This document shows positions 25,131-37,023 of a stretch of 64,000 bases of DNA, piece by piece. How positions within the stretch are numbered: position 1 is the stretch's first letter; every line of letters begins with the position of its first letter. This DNA comes from Planococcus citri. Lineage: Eukaryota > Arthropoda > Insecta > Hemiptera > Pseudococcidae. The stretch spans positions 16,790,559 to 16,854,558 of the forward strand of contig NC_088680.1 in NCBI RefSeq assembly GCF_950023065.1. Reading direction: 5' to 3'. The notes beneath the pieces are model-generated. The model searched no databases, was not told where the DNA came from, and worked only from the letters and a program-made list of their open reading frames with translations. Position numbers and translations under genes: made by a program.

Positions 25131-26456
25131 CAGTATGATACAAAAGTAGAGCTCGGTGGCTTTTATTTTCAAGTGGAAAAAGGTGGCGATATGAATGAAA
25201 CAGCGTTGAGTAGGGAAAAATAAGAGCTTTCAAAAGCGGCCTTGAAAATTTTAGACCCATGTGCAGGGTGTCCACAAATTGTAAAACCGGTTTGGTCAAT
25301 AAATTCAAACTGGTTTTTATTGGCACAATGTATTCTACACATCAAGGCGAAAAAAACGTGATATGAATTTTTTGAAACCGGTTCATTAATTTGCAACCAG
25401 TTCACATATTAAAAATTTCCCAAAAATTGCGGATATTGAAAAAAGTTTGAAACAAAAGTTGTTGAGTGTGAAAAATAACACAATTCTGTGTAATCACATT
25501 ACGAAACCGGTTCATTGGTTCGCATTTAGCAACCATCTTTTTAACAAACACCTAAAAAATGCAGATAGAGAAAAAAAATTGGAACAAAAGTTGTAGAGTG
25601 TGAAAAACTGAACCATTTTTGCAGATCAGATTTTGAAAATGGCTAATTAATTTGCAACCAGGTAACTTTCAATGGCTTGCTGCGAATTAATGAACTGGTT
25701 TCAAAATCTGATTAGCGAAAATAGTTCAATTTTTCACACTCTACAAACTTATGTTTCATTTTTTTCTCGTATCTTCAATTTTTATGTGATTGTCAAAAAC
25801 TGGTTGCTAAAAATGCGAACCAGTGAACTGGTTTCAAAATGTCATTGAACGGAATTGTGTAATTTTTCACGACCTACAACTTTTGTTTCAAGCTTTTTTC
25901 TCGATCTTTAATTTTTAGGTAATTTTTGATAACTGGTTGCAAATTAATGACCGGTTTCGAAATCTGATCAGCGAAAATGGTTCAATTTTTCAAGCTCTAC
26001 AACTTTTGTTCCAAGCTTATTTCTCTATCTCCAATTTTTAGTTGATTGTCAAAAACTGGTTGCTAAATGCGAACCAATGAACCGGTTTCAAAATGTGATT
26101 ACACAGAATTGTGTAATTTTTCACGCTCTACAACACTTTTGTTACAAGCTTTTTTCTTTATCTACAATGTTTGGCCATTTTTGTCAACTGGTTGCAAATT
26201 AATGAACCGGTTTCAAAAAATTCATACCACGTTTTTTTCACCTTGGTGTGTAGAATAGGTACATTGTGCCAATAAAAACCAGTTTGAATTTATTGACCAA
26301 ACCGGTTTTACAATTTGTGGACAGCCTGCGCATGGGCCTGATATTTTCAAGGCCGCTTTTGAAAGCCCTTATTTTTCTTTACTCAGCTCCATTTCATTCA
26401 TCTCGCTGACTCTTTCCACTTAGAAATAAAAGCCACCGAGCATTTGTGTCATACTG
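25131..26456. mobile_element. Tc1/mariner-type fold-back element, 1.33 kb
   Basis: Terminal inverted repeats CAGTATGATACAAA (25131) and TTTGTGTCATACTG (26456) are flanked on both sides by TA, as expected for Tc1/mariner insertions (CAGT...ACTG between TA). The arms remain complementary through GTAAAACCGGTTTGGTCAAT (near 25278) and its mate near 26310. Inside, blocks containing AACCGGTTCATTAATTTGC or GAACTGGTTTCAAAAT and the phrase CAAAAGTTGT.GAGTGTGAAAAA recur, so the interior is itself repetitive. No transposase. Confidence 0.75.
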
Positions 26457-26679
26457 TATAAAGAAAGATAAAAATTATACTTTTTACATCTGTGAAAAAT
26501 AAACGAGCGAAGAGAGAAACTTGACTAAAAAATGATCCATAATTAACATTTTCTCCAGAAAACAATCTCACAGTTTGCAAGACCACAAAAAAATTACATT
26601 TTAAAAATTGACCATTTTTTTCTTCTAGCATAAAATTTGAAATGGTTTTCAAAATATTTCAAGAATTTTCTCCACTTGT

Positions 26680-26711
<32 letters not shown>

Positions 26712-28299
26712 TGAAACTAAACTTTTACTTTGGAGGAGAAAGAGACAGTTCTAACTGATCCAAAAAAATTCAGATTTCCGTCCTCATTTTTTGAGACCTT
26801 TGCTCGACACTTTTTCGTCAGATTTTCCAATAAATATCTCAAAAAAGCCAAAAATTCGACCTACCTTAATATACACCTAGTTTCATTGAAGCAAATAGAT
26901 ACCAAAAAAATTGTAAATTTATCAATCGTGCGAGGCTCTGTGGGGGAGAGGATTGCACGTTTTTCACGCGTGCGATTAACGTGCCATTAATCGAATTTTA
27001 TGCTGTAAAGATTAAGGTCAAGCACGTACCTACCTACGTTATAATGAACATTTTAAAACTAAGATCTGTTTTTACTGATCGAGTTTTTTTTCACTTGTTT
27101 TGTTCACCCATTTTCTGCTCCTCCTTCCCTTATATCTTCCTCCGCGTTTCTTTTTTTATAGTACGCTTCATTCGCGCCAAATACGCGATGCTGTTTGGAG
27201 ATAAGATGGTCATCGTGTTTGGCGTCTGTCCATTCAAATAGCGCGGTTATGGTAAGGGATTCTGATTTTGGCCTATATATTAATTTTTTTCTAATAAAAG
27301 TTTCATAAAAGCATATAAATGTACATGAAGAAATATAGACTGTGAGGGAGATCATGATCCCCTTTCAAGTGGCCTCATGAGCTTGAACTTATTCTCTTTC
27401 ACATCACTTTCTTTTTCTTATTCTTCTTCTTCATCAATTATCATAGTCAAATGAAGAAAAAAAAATAAGAAAAATACAAAAAGTTATTATTACGATAAAA
27501 ATATAATAATTCATCAAAGGTTGCAACCACTGGCACCAACTGTTGAGATAATCAACCCGATAGCTTTCAATTCGTCTTTTTTCTTTTCAAGTAATTAACG
27601 CGCCAAGCATGGTGAATACATATAAAAAATCTTTTCAAACGTGTAAACAACACTGATTAGACAAGATGTATGAAATAAAAATAAATATACATAGTGGCGT
27701 TTTAATTATGTACCAGCGTAATAAACAAATTAAGCGCCCTTCTAAGTGTGTTTACAAGATTTACGTTAATTTTGGATACCTATGTATTTTCGAGTTGCGA
27801 TTTGATTTCAGATTCAGCGAAAAGCCAATGAACTAAAGGTCGTTTTCAAGGTGCTTTTTTTTTTAGTTCTGTCTGCTGTAATAGTGTGTTTTGGTTGATT
27901 TCAATATACGCGAGATGACGAATTTATTTGGAACGTGCATGTGATGAGAATTATCGTATGTCAAGATGTACGAGTATAATGGGTTTATCATGTGCTATTT
28001 GACCAGTGTATTGTGTGCAACTGTGCACGTGCGAGGTCAAGACTTTTGTACGCGAATTGCAATGAAAGGTTTCGAGTGATGAGGTGATTTTGGATCGGTT
28101 AGTCAAAGGATGAGAACTGGTTTGAAAATCGCGTGTTCCAAAGCAGACGTATTTAAAATTTCAGCTGACCAGAAATCAAATTTCATTATTTTCCAGATAA
28201 TCTGAAAGCTGAAACCTTCGACGAGATTTATATTTACTCAGCTACAGTTAGTATTTTGATTGCAAATCCAAACGATCAGAATATCCTATTAAATGTTCT
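26457..28299. other. Noncoding stretch with an A tract and CpG-richer patches
   Basis: An uninterrupted A run spans 26684-26711. About 26930-27250 has lower AT content and is open in minus-strand frame over 83 codons (27355-27104), but the possible acceptor lacks a pyrimidine tract and the peptide has no recognisable domain. It may be a conserved noncoding element. 27700-28150 also has fewer homopolymers. No gene is called. Confidence 0.25.
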
Positions 28300-28307
28300 G
28301 CTGAAAT

Positions 28308-28795
28308 CAGGGTTGTGCCGTAGAATACACCATGTAGAATACATGGACATTCTACGCGTAGAATAGCACATGTAGAATAGCCTGGAAATAATGTAAAATG
28401 CGTAGAATGCGTAGAATGTGTAGAATGCGTAGAATATGTGTAGAATAGGTAAATGTGCAGACAATTTTTTTTTCAAAAAACTTAATTTTTTCATTTTTTC
28501 CATCATTTATTTTATAATCAGGTTACATAATCAAAAAGAAGATTCACATTTCCAATTTAATTTGCTGAACAAAATAGTTGAACTTTCATTTTTCAAATCA
28601 CATTTTTGATAAATAAACAATATTTTTGGCTTTCAGGTGGGTGATTTTGTCGCATTCTACGCATTTTACATCGTATTTTACGCATTCTACACATTCTACG
28701 CCTATTCTACACATTTTACACATTCTACATCAAATTTTACGCATTCTACACCAAAATGTAGAATAGGTTATTCTACGCGTAGATACCCAACCCTG
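28308..28795. mobile_element. hAT-type MITE with internal TAGAATGCG minisatellite
   Basis: The element starts CAGGGTTG and ends CAACCCTG and is bounded by a perfect 8-bp direct repeat GCTGAAAT (28300-28307 and 28796-28803). An 8-bp target duplication and CAGGG termini are typical of hAT transposons. Left interior 28318-28450 is an irregular tandem array of GTAGAATGC-type units. Right interior 28654-28790 carries the same units in inverted orientation (GCATTCTAC, CATTTTACA). No transposase: nonautonomous. Confidence 0.85.
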
Positions 28796-28839
28796 GCTGA
28801 AATGTTCTGGAGGGGTGAATTTTCAAGTTTTAGGTACTC

Positions 28840-30192
28840 ACAAGGGAACTTCTTGAGGTGTCACACTCCGATTTGAACGGGACCGCGATTTTTGGAATGA
28901 GAATAGTCTAAAACCCCCAAAACCCAATTTTCAGCTGCCCAAGTTCATTTTTCGATTTTTGGCGAATTTTTGAAAATTCAAAATTGACTGTTTGTGGCGA
29001 TTTATGCTTTTTTTAAAAGTAGGTACTTGATCAGTAAAAATGGTCAAAATAAGTCCCAAAACTAATATTAATTACCAAGTCCAAATTTCACCATTTACGG
29101 CCATTCTGAAGCCTCCAGCGCGATTTTCAATTTCTCCAGAATTTTGAATTTGCTCCAGAAGGTGTGAATATGAAGTTGGGCAGCTAAAAATCGAGTTGTA
29201 CATTACACTCCTCCTGTTGAACGAGTTTATCCACATTTGAGCCGATTTTGAGAGTGACACTTCAAGAGTGGTTTTTTGAGGTGTCACTCTCGCTCCAAAA
29301 CGGCTGGAAATGGTAGAATTTGCGCTCCGGGAGTTAAATCTCGAAGAAATACAGCGATTTGCACAAATTTCAAAAATTGCCTCACAAACGGGAAACTTTT
29401 GATTTTTTAGATTTTTTAATTTTGAAAAAAGCTGGTCAAAAAACCATTCTTGAGGTGTCACTCCCAAAATCGGCTCAAATGTAGATAAACTCGTTAAACA
29501 GGTCGAGTATATTACACAACTCGATTTTTAGCTGCCCAACTGCATATTCACGCCTTCTGGAGCAAACTCAAAATTCTGGAGAAATTGAAAAATCGCGCTG
29601 GAGGCTCCAGAATGGCTGGAAATTGTGAAATTTGGATTTGGGGGGTTAGTTTTGGACAAAATACAGCGATTCGCGTGAATTTCAAAAATTTCCACACAAA
29701 CCGGAAACTTTTGATTTTTTGGATTTTTTAATTTTGAAAAAAGCTGGTCAAAAAGCCACTTTTGAGGTGTCACTCTCAAAATCGGCTCAAATGTGGATAA
29801 ACTCGTTAAACTGCAGGTCGAGTGTAATATACAACTCGATTTTTAGCTGCCCAACTTCATATTCACGCCTTCTGGAGCAAATTCAAAATCCTGGAGAAAT
29901 TGAAAAATCGCGCTGGAGGCTCCAGAATGGCTGGAAATGGTGAAATTTGGACTTCGATAATTAATATTAGTTTTGGAGCTCATTTTGACCATTTTTACTG
30001 ATCAAGTACGTACTTGAAAAAAAAACATAAATCGCCAAAAACAGTCAATTTTGAATTTTCAAAAATTCGCCAAAAATCGAAAAATGAACTCGAGCAGCTG
30101 AAAATTTGGTTTTGGGGGTTTTAGACTATGCTCTTTCCAAAAATCGCGGTCCCGTTCAAATCGGAGTGTGACACCTCAAGAGATTCCCTTGT
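28840..30192. mobile_element. Fold-back element of about 1.35 kb (ACAAGGGAA termini)
   Basis: Left end ACAAGGGAACTTCTTGAGGT then GTCACACTCCGATTTGAACG matches the complement of the right end (CGTTCAAATCGGAGTGTGAC then ACCTCAAGAGATTCCCTTGT). Long imperfect complementarity continues inward. The interior repeats a module with TGAGGTGTCACTCTC and CAAATGTGGATAAACTCG several times, in both orientations. No transposase. The frames at 29467-29072, 29779-29528 and 29719-29943 are by-products. Related degenerate copies occur at about 7870-8620 and 18453-19080. Confidence 0.75.
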
Positions 30193-30789
30193 CAGATGTC
30201 TAGAAAGTAAGAGATGACCAAATTTCCAACTGCACAAATTAATTTTCAAGCCCTGGATAAGAATTCAAAAATGAACGTAGGAATTGAAAAAACTATAGGG
30301 GGCTCTAGATCGTCCAATGACACTGAAATTATATCACTGAGGGTCGGTATTTGTTTTTAAAAAAAAAAGAACCGTAGTTACATCAATTTTCTGGGGGAAA
30401 AAAGGATTTAAAAAACATTTTTAAAGAAAAATTGCAAATCTAAATTCTTAAAAAATTTACAAAAAAAAACTGAAAAACCAATTCAGGCAATTGAAATTTG
30501 GGTTGTGGAGATTTTGGATCATGATTTTTCCAATAATCCACTTTTCATTGAACTCTAAGCCAGATATTGCAAACAGTACCCTCCCTAAATGGCATTTTGG
30601 CATACGAAAGAGGAAATATGGCATGAAATGCAAACGAATAAACGTTGATTTTGGAACGAAACCTCTGTAAATGAAATAATCAGCGAGCAATTGACCTAAT
30701 TATTGAATTATTTATATAATACAGTATACGGTTTGTTTAGTTAAACGTTGCAAATAAAGCCTGTAAATTTTTATTCTGTTTTAAACATA
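30193..30789. other. AT-rich stretch with a fragment of the same repeat family
   Basis: Near 30480-30560 the phrase AATTTGGGTTGTGGAGATTTTGGATCATG resembles the terminal region of the 28840-30192 element, so a decayed copy may be present. The rest is AT-rich with no supported gene. Confidence 0.25.
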
Positions 30790-31336
30790 CAAGGTGGCTC
30801 AATTTAAATGGTCAAAAAAATCATGTGAGCTTTCTAAACTGTGCAAATCCATTCGGAGAAAAACCAACTAAGTACCATACACTCCAAGGGTAGCAAATTT
30901 TAAGCTCTACAATTTTTTTTTCATTTTTTTCACAGGACGCTCGATTTTTCCCTTAAAGCAATTTTTTGTGATGAAATGTCAACTTTTTCGTAGAAAAAAT
31001 TCAACTTTTCAACTTCTGCTCAGAATATCTCAAAAACAATCTTTCTAGAAAAAAATCAAACCTTTTGCTCTACAATTTCGCTTCCCTCCAATGTTCTTTT
31101 TTCTAGGATTTTCACGTTTTTCCCGAATTTCTCCATCATGAAAATTTGATTCTTGAGAAAAATTACGAGCTCGCGAAAAATGTAAGAACCAAAATTGCGG
31201 AGCACAAATTTTTTCATCAGTGGACTGAAATTAGGTACCTACTTTCCTTGAGAGGCTTTGTTTTTCAAGTAGTCCTTCGAGAACTCAATCTTTGCAGAAC
31301 GGTTTTTTTGAACGATTTCGTAAATGGACCACCCTG
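30790..31336. mobile_element. Mariner-type MITE of about 547 bp
   Basis: Left end CAAGGTGGCTC and right end GGACCACCCTG are imperfect inverted repeats flanked by TA on both sides, with further complementarity just inside (AATTTAAATGG / GTAAATGG). No coding capacity. The shape suits a nonautonomous Tc1/mariner relative, though the short termini leave room for doubt. Confidence 0.45.
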
Positions 31337-33425
31337 TATTTTGACGTCACGATGGTAATTTTCGTTGACCTCATATTTCAAAGAAAATTTTCATTTCATT
31401 TCATCCGGAAAGCACGCACCGTAACCAAATCACTCGATAACGTGCTCAAAGATGAACTTTCACGAATGCAAACATGTGCATACGACACTTTGAGCCATGT
31501 GATCATGTGATCAGCCACCTAGTTTGATTCATCGCGAAAACCTGCGTTTAATTTGAGATTACAGTAAGTTGTGAGTCATGTTTCGTATACACTACATTAG
31601 GTTTAAGTGTTTTAAATTATCATTTAGGCTCTGCATACGTCACAGTGGTAATTACGAAGGAGCTTTTTTTAACATCATTAATATCGAGATTCAGAGAAAA
31701 TTACCTAATAAAATATCGTGGGTGTAAAATTATGAATATGTGGAATGAATTCGAAGAATAAAGATTAAACAAATCTTTCGAGAACGAAATTTAATATTCA
31801 CATGATTGAACAAAAATTACGAAAGTATTCGATTAACGAACGAAAAATAATACCACGAAATATTGTTTCGAAGATGGGCCAGTTCGCTGAAAGGGAAAGG
31901 TAAGGAATTTGCAAAAACGAGGAAAAAATTAGCTGAAAAGCACGAAGGGAGTTGAAACAATTTTCGAGAAGGAAGGATGGGAGGGGGTATCATGAATGAA
32001 AATGCCAGAAAAGAAAAGAAAACTTCTCTATTTTTACTCGAAAACTTCACCTATCATCATTTGATTGATTCTTAGAATAATACAAATTATAAAATGTTGA
32101 AAAATACGAGTTTTCTTTCACTACGAGTATTTTTGGAATTAATTGTTCAATAATCATCACCTCCTTAAATAATTACAACTTGAAAAATTTGAGAACAATT
32201 TAAAGTATGTAGTAAGTACCCAATTTCAAACTTTTTTTTAGATGTTTGAATTCAAAACCCTATTCTACCTCTCATACCCTCTCCCCATCACACATAATGA
32301 GTTTTTGGCAAAACCATCACTGTATACAGATTAGTATTTGGGGCATCTCATACTGACCATCTTCTGGGCACTAAATTGGTTTGAACAAACTTATCAATTA
32401 ATACTTATCATACTATGTAACATTTCATACATATTAGCAAACGAAATAATAAAACCATTATTACGAGTATTTTATTCAGGCTACTCGTGCCCAGGAAATG
32501 GAAACGCAAACGTTAAAAATGCGGTTAATTAATGGCAAATCGAAGTGTAAAAATGGATATTGTTTTTGTGGCGTCGACGAGCGAGGAGCGACGGCGCTTA
32601 TCTCCAATAATTCTCGGTACCTGCTAAACCAACCAACCATTTCGATATACTCTCATACGATGAAAGAAATACTTGCAAAGAGATAACGAAAATTCGAAAC
32701 AAAGAATTAACCAAATACTCGTATATGTAGTTGTTAATGTGTGTATGAAATTGGAAGGTAATTAAAAAATATAAAATAAATGGGATGGGATGGGTACCTA
32801 CTGCTGTATGTATTTGTAACCGGATGGATGATGAGGTGCGTAAGAAAAGGCGAGGTTGTATTCAAAGGTGTTATATTTCATGGGGTCAGAATTTAAAACC
32901 TTGTTACTATACGGTCAAGGAATAGCAGATTGTGAGTTAAAAATCGAAAATTCACTTCCCAGATTTCGAACTGAGGACTGAGCTGATAAGATTAGGTAGT
33001 TTTAGTACCTTCTTATTTTGAGAACGATGCGAAAACAGAAGTGAAAATATTGATAGCATTATGGTAATTTCATAAACAAAATACGAAGGTAAAATATTTT
33101 TTTCAAAGCTACATATATCGTTAATTTTAAAATCAATAGCATCTTTTCAATGCTTCGAGATGAGAAAAAAGTATAGGGATAGGAAAAGAAAGAGAAAAAT
33201 CAAAATTCAAACAAGTGTCTCTCAGTGTATTTGTTCAAAAAAAAGGTTGAAAATCCAAATTTCAAGTCGAGAAACGGAAAATTTGGCTCAAAAATAAAGG
33301 ATTCGCCTCCCTGAAAAAAAAATTGAGAAAAATCAATTTCTCAATCATATCATTTATGATTCTTAACTAATTTCTGGTTAATTGGCTTTTGGTTTCAAAT
33401 TTTCATATTTTCGGAAAAGTATAGG
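31337..33425. other. AT-rich noncoding stretch
   Basis: No supported gene. 32460-32690 is less AT-rich and holds homeodomain-type ATTA cores (GGTTAATTAATGG, 32522-32534) followed by CpG-rich sequence. It may be an intronic control element. Short frames there lack splice or domain support. Confidence 0.2.
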
Positions 33426-33594
33426 TGGGTAATTCTCAGAAAACAGGTCAATTTTGATGTGCATAATTTTGAAAAATAAAAATCATTTTTTTGGAAAATT
33501 TCAAGTGGGAATCATTTGTATAGGTGTCCCAGATCCCTGTTCTAGTGTTGGCCTCAATTCAATCCCCCCCACTGTGGACCCCGGCCCCCATTAA

Positions 33595-34928
33595 CCCTTT
33601 GGAGGTTCTCTAGGTTTTCGGGTTAGAAAATTGAAGTGCCTTAATGAGTGTGATAGGGTACCTCACCCAATTGGCCAACCCACAAAAAAGTCGAGCTTTT
33701 GATGAAAAGTTTTATAGGAAAATGAAAGTTTCCAAAAAACACAAATGTGACATTTCCTAAAAAAAAATTGAATGTATGCAGAATTTTTTTTGAAAAAATG
33801 AACCAAAAACATGTGTCAAAAACATTGAACAAAAGCACTCTTTCAAAAAATGAAATAAAAATTGAATTGGAAAAAAATAAAAAAACAATGTTGAAAAAAA
33901 GTCATCTGGCAGTTCACAAATTCAGCGAGAATCAAATCTTGTTGGCAAAAATGCCTTTGTTTAAAGCATGAAGAGAAGAAAAATCTATGTCGCTAAGAGA
34001 GGATTTTTTATCAAGTCATAAAATCTTTTAGGAAATCGAGCCGAAATATGTGACAAAATTTAGCAAAATTGCGAGCTTTCTGGTAGGGGGTAACTAATTA
34101 TAAAAACATTTTCGCCTTTATTCACGAGATGTAGCATAGAATTTTTTTTCATTTTGGGAAAAAATGAGTATTTTATCACTTATTGGAGTATAGGAATATG
34201 AAGATGAAGATGAAGAGAAATAGTGAACAAAAACAAAAATCCACAGCTAAACGAAATGAAAGACTGAACTCGTAGATGAATTTGGATTTTTATTTACTAT
34301 TTTTACTATTTCTCTTCATCTTCATATTCCTATACTCCAATAAGTGATAAAATACTCATTTTTTCCCAAAATGAAAAAAAATTCTATGCTACATCTCGTG
34401 AATAAAGGCGAAAATGTTTTTATAATTAGTTACCCCCAACCAGAAAGCTCGCAATTTTGCTAAATTTTGTCACATATTTCGGCTCGATTTCCTAAAAGAT
34501 TTTATGACTTGATAAAAAATCCTCTCTTAGCGACATAGATTTTTCTTCTCTTCATGCTTTAAACAAAGGCATTTTTGCCAACAAGATTTGATTCTCGCTG
34601 AATTTGTGAACTGCCAGATGACTTTTTTTCAACCATGTTTTTTTATTTTTTTCCAATTCAATTTTTATTTCATTTTTTGAAAGAGTGCTTTTGTTCAATG
34701 TTTTTGACACATGTTTTTGGTTCATTTTTTCAAAAAAAATTCTGCATACATTCAATTTTTTTTTAGGAAATGTCACATTTGTGTTTTTTGGAAACTTTCA
34801 TTTTCCTATAAAACTTTTCATCAAAAGCTCGACTTTTTTGTGGGTTGGCCAATTGGGTGAGGTACCCTATCACACTCATTAAGGCACTTCAATTTTCTAT
34901 CCCGAAAACCTAGAGAACCTCCAAAGGG
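33595..34928. mobile_element. piggyBac-type hairpin element, 1334 bp, TTAA-flanked
   Basis: It is bounded by TTAA on both sides (33591-33594 and 34929-34932) with termini CCCTTTGGAGG...CCTCCAAAGGG, the signature of piggyBac insertion. The two arms (33595-about 34228 and about 34300-34928) are nearly identical inverted copies: mirror-image 74-codon frames in them differ at one residue. A loop of about 70 bp separates them. Near-identity implies recent formation or gene conversion between arms. No transposase. Confidence 0.85.
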
Positions 34929-34964
34929 TTAAAACAGCGATAATTAGGATTCGACCCTCATCGA

Positions 34965-35225
34965 TGTGTAATATGTCGATTGATATGTTTTCGAGGTCGT
35001 AGAATTCGAATCTGGAGTTATTTTTTATGTAGAGGTGGAGGGGGAGGCGTGGAGAGGGGGAAAATGTCAAATTTTGCTTATATTATCATGTAATATGTCG
35101 ATTTATGTTTTTCAGGCCGCAAAGTTCGAATCTGGACTTATTTTTATGGTAGGGGTAGAGGTGAGGTGTGGGGAGGGAGAAAATGTCAAATTTTGCTTGT
35201 TTTATCGTGTAATATGTCGACTAGC
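34965..35225. repeat. Two tandem units of about 125 bp plus partial third
   Basis: Each unit runs from GTGTAATATGTCGA or its variant through GAATCTGGA.TTATTTTT, a G-rich purine tract, and GAAAATGTCAAATTTTGCTT. The phrase TAATATGTCGA occurs three times (near 34968, 35091, 35210). It lies inside the 33426-36748 element. Confidence 0.7.
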
Positions 35226-36748
35226 GCGATAAAAGTACAGCTGTCTGAAATTTGGCCAAGTCGAAGGACAAATGGGCGCTGGACAAGCCGAAGGACAATC
35301 TCAACGTTTTTTCGTTTCTAGCCTTACCTACTGGGACATTATTCGATTTTTAACACGTAATAAATGAGGCCTATAGAATCAAATGCCTACTTCTCCACTT
35401 TTTTTTGAAAATGAGTTAAGCATGGTTTGGTATACTACAACATGTCCCGCATCTGATGAAAATGTCAACATTTGAATTTCGGTCAAGGAAGTATGGTAAA
35501 ACAGCGTGTAAAGTTAGGGGTTAGAATCAAAACTCTACTTTTTTAATGGAGAAGTCGAGTTTTCAAACGAACCTGGCGGATTTCGAATGAAACACTAGTG
35601 TTATGCCTTGAAATTAGGCTTGAAATTGAATAAATTCATCAAGTGAGGACCCTTCCCCCAAAAAACACCTTTCATTTTTATTAACAAAAATTATTTTTTT
35701 TTACTTTGAAAAAAAAGGAAAATAATTTCAATTTCCAAATGAATGGTCAAAAATGCAATATTATTTTAATTTCTCAAACTTTCCAAGCTTTCTTCAACTT
35801 TTAGCACCATATTACTAGAAAAATTTTTGATTAAGTGCCCTAAAACGATGTAAAAAGTGTACGGTTGGAGACAAAACTTAACTTCTCCTAACTTCAAACT
35901 GCCCAGGAACTCTTACGGCAACGCGTAGGGTAAAACAAACATGTGGGTCACTATCGTCTTGTTGGTACAAAAATATTAGACATATTACCTCGGTATTTTA
36001 TGTTACGATAAATGCTAGGGAGGTTTTTTGCGTTTTTCTCAAAAAGTTCGAAAATGGAGAAGTAGAGATTTGATTCTAGTGGCCTCAAATGTGTACTTAT
36101 CATGTAGAATAACTTCTCTTTCTCAATTATCGTTTTTGGCGGGTTCATCAGGGTAAATAAAAAGGCAAGCCGAAGGACACCAATTTTGCGAAATATCATA
36201 TTTTCGGAGACAAGTACGATCAGAACGAGCCATTGCGTAGGTTATGAGAATAACATTGCGGGGTAACATTTTTATGAAGACAGTGAACCAGTGCAGCCAC
36301 TCACCAGAAAAAAAATATTGGATTGGGAAGCTACCAAAAATAATTAAAATTGCTCTAAAATTTGCGCAAAAAGTGTGTGACAGTTTTCAAATGTGAAATG
36401 TCAGCTTCCTATGGACTTATTCCAATTACAATTTGCACAATAATGGACCTTCGTGTTCTATGATAATGAGAACGTGTCAATTTTTCCCCAAAAAAAATTA
36501 AGTTCATGACACTTTATAACATTCATTTTCAAAAACATGGTGTGTGACAGCCAAGTCGAAGGACATTTGGGGTATAAAATCGAATGTACACCAATGAAAG
36601 GAGGGGCTAAAAATTTCAATACCATATGTGAAATGTGTGGGGGATGATCCTTGAATGGACCAACAAAAAAAAAAAAAAAAAATTCATGCTAAAACCTTTG
36701 AGAAATTTGCCATGTACACGATTTTTACCTTTTTCTGAGAATTACCCA

Positions 36749-37023
36749 GGTATTCGGCTAAGTTTGCTAAACCTGTGATATTGCAGTGGCATTTCCCTGT
36801 GACGTTATCAGACCAAATAAAATATGACGAAATTTGAGATGAAAAATATGTACTAGGTAGGTAATCAAAAAGGTAACTTGGATGAAGATTGATTATTTGA
36901 TTGATAAACGCCATAGACTGATTAAATATTTTTCAATATTTAATATTGAAATTATCTTTCTAGCTGTAGTGTGATTAAAAGTTTCATTTTGCAATTCAAA
37001 CTGCTGTTGTTGATTGAAGTAAG
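36749..37023 (+). promoter_or_regulatory. Upstream region of the three-exon secreted-protein gene
   Basis: Short AT-rich interval between the inverted-repeat element and the start codon at 37024. An acceptor-like sequence (TTATCTTTCTAG, ending 36963) could close a 5'-UTR intron, giving a leader of about 60 nt. No clear TATA box or start site can be fixed. Confidence 0.3.

Larger units (their letters stand above)
33426..36748. mobile_element. 3.3-kb inverted-repeat element hosting a nested insertion
   Basis: Left end TGGGTAATTCTCAGAAAACA (33426) matches the complement of the right end (TTTTCTGAGAATTACCCA, ending 36748). Similarity continues inward for about 20 more bases (AGGTCAA..TTG.TGTGCAT / ATGTACACGATTTT.ACCT). 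It encloses the piggyBac-type hairpin at 33595-34928, a two-copy tandem repeat at 34965-35225, and four copies of AAG(T/C)CGAAGGACA (near 35260, 35284, 36163, 36550). No transposase frame. The superfamily is undetermined. Confidence 0.6.

Noticed and set aside
27104..27355. Possible minus-strand exon with a non-repetitive peptide
   Set aside because: The candidate acceptor lacks a pyrimidine tract and the phase could not be tied to neighbouring exons; conserved noncoding DNA is as likely.
28276..28506. Open frame with FYAFYTFYAFYAF repeats
   Set aside because: Translation of the GTAGAATGC minisatellite inside the hAT-type MITE.
33747..33971. Open frame with an almost identical partner at 34776-34552
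   Set aside because: The two are mirror copies in the arms of a hairpin transposon, so conservation reflects the repeat, not coding selection.
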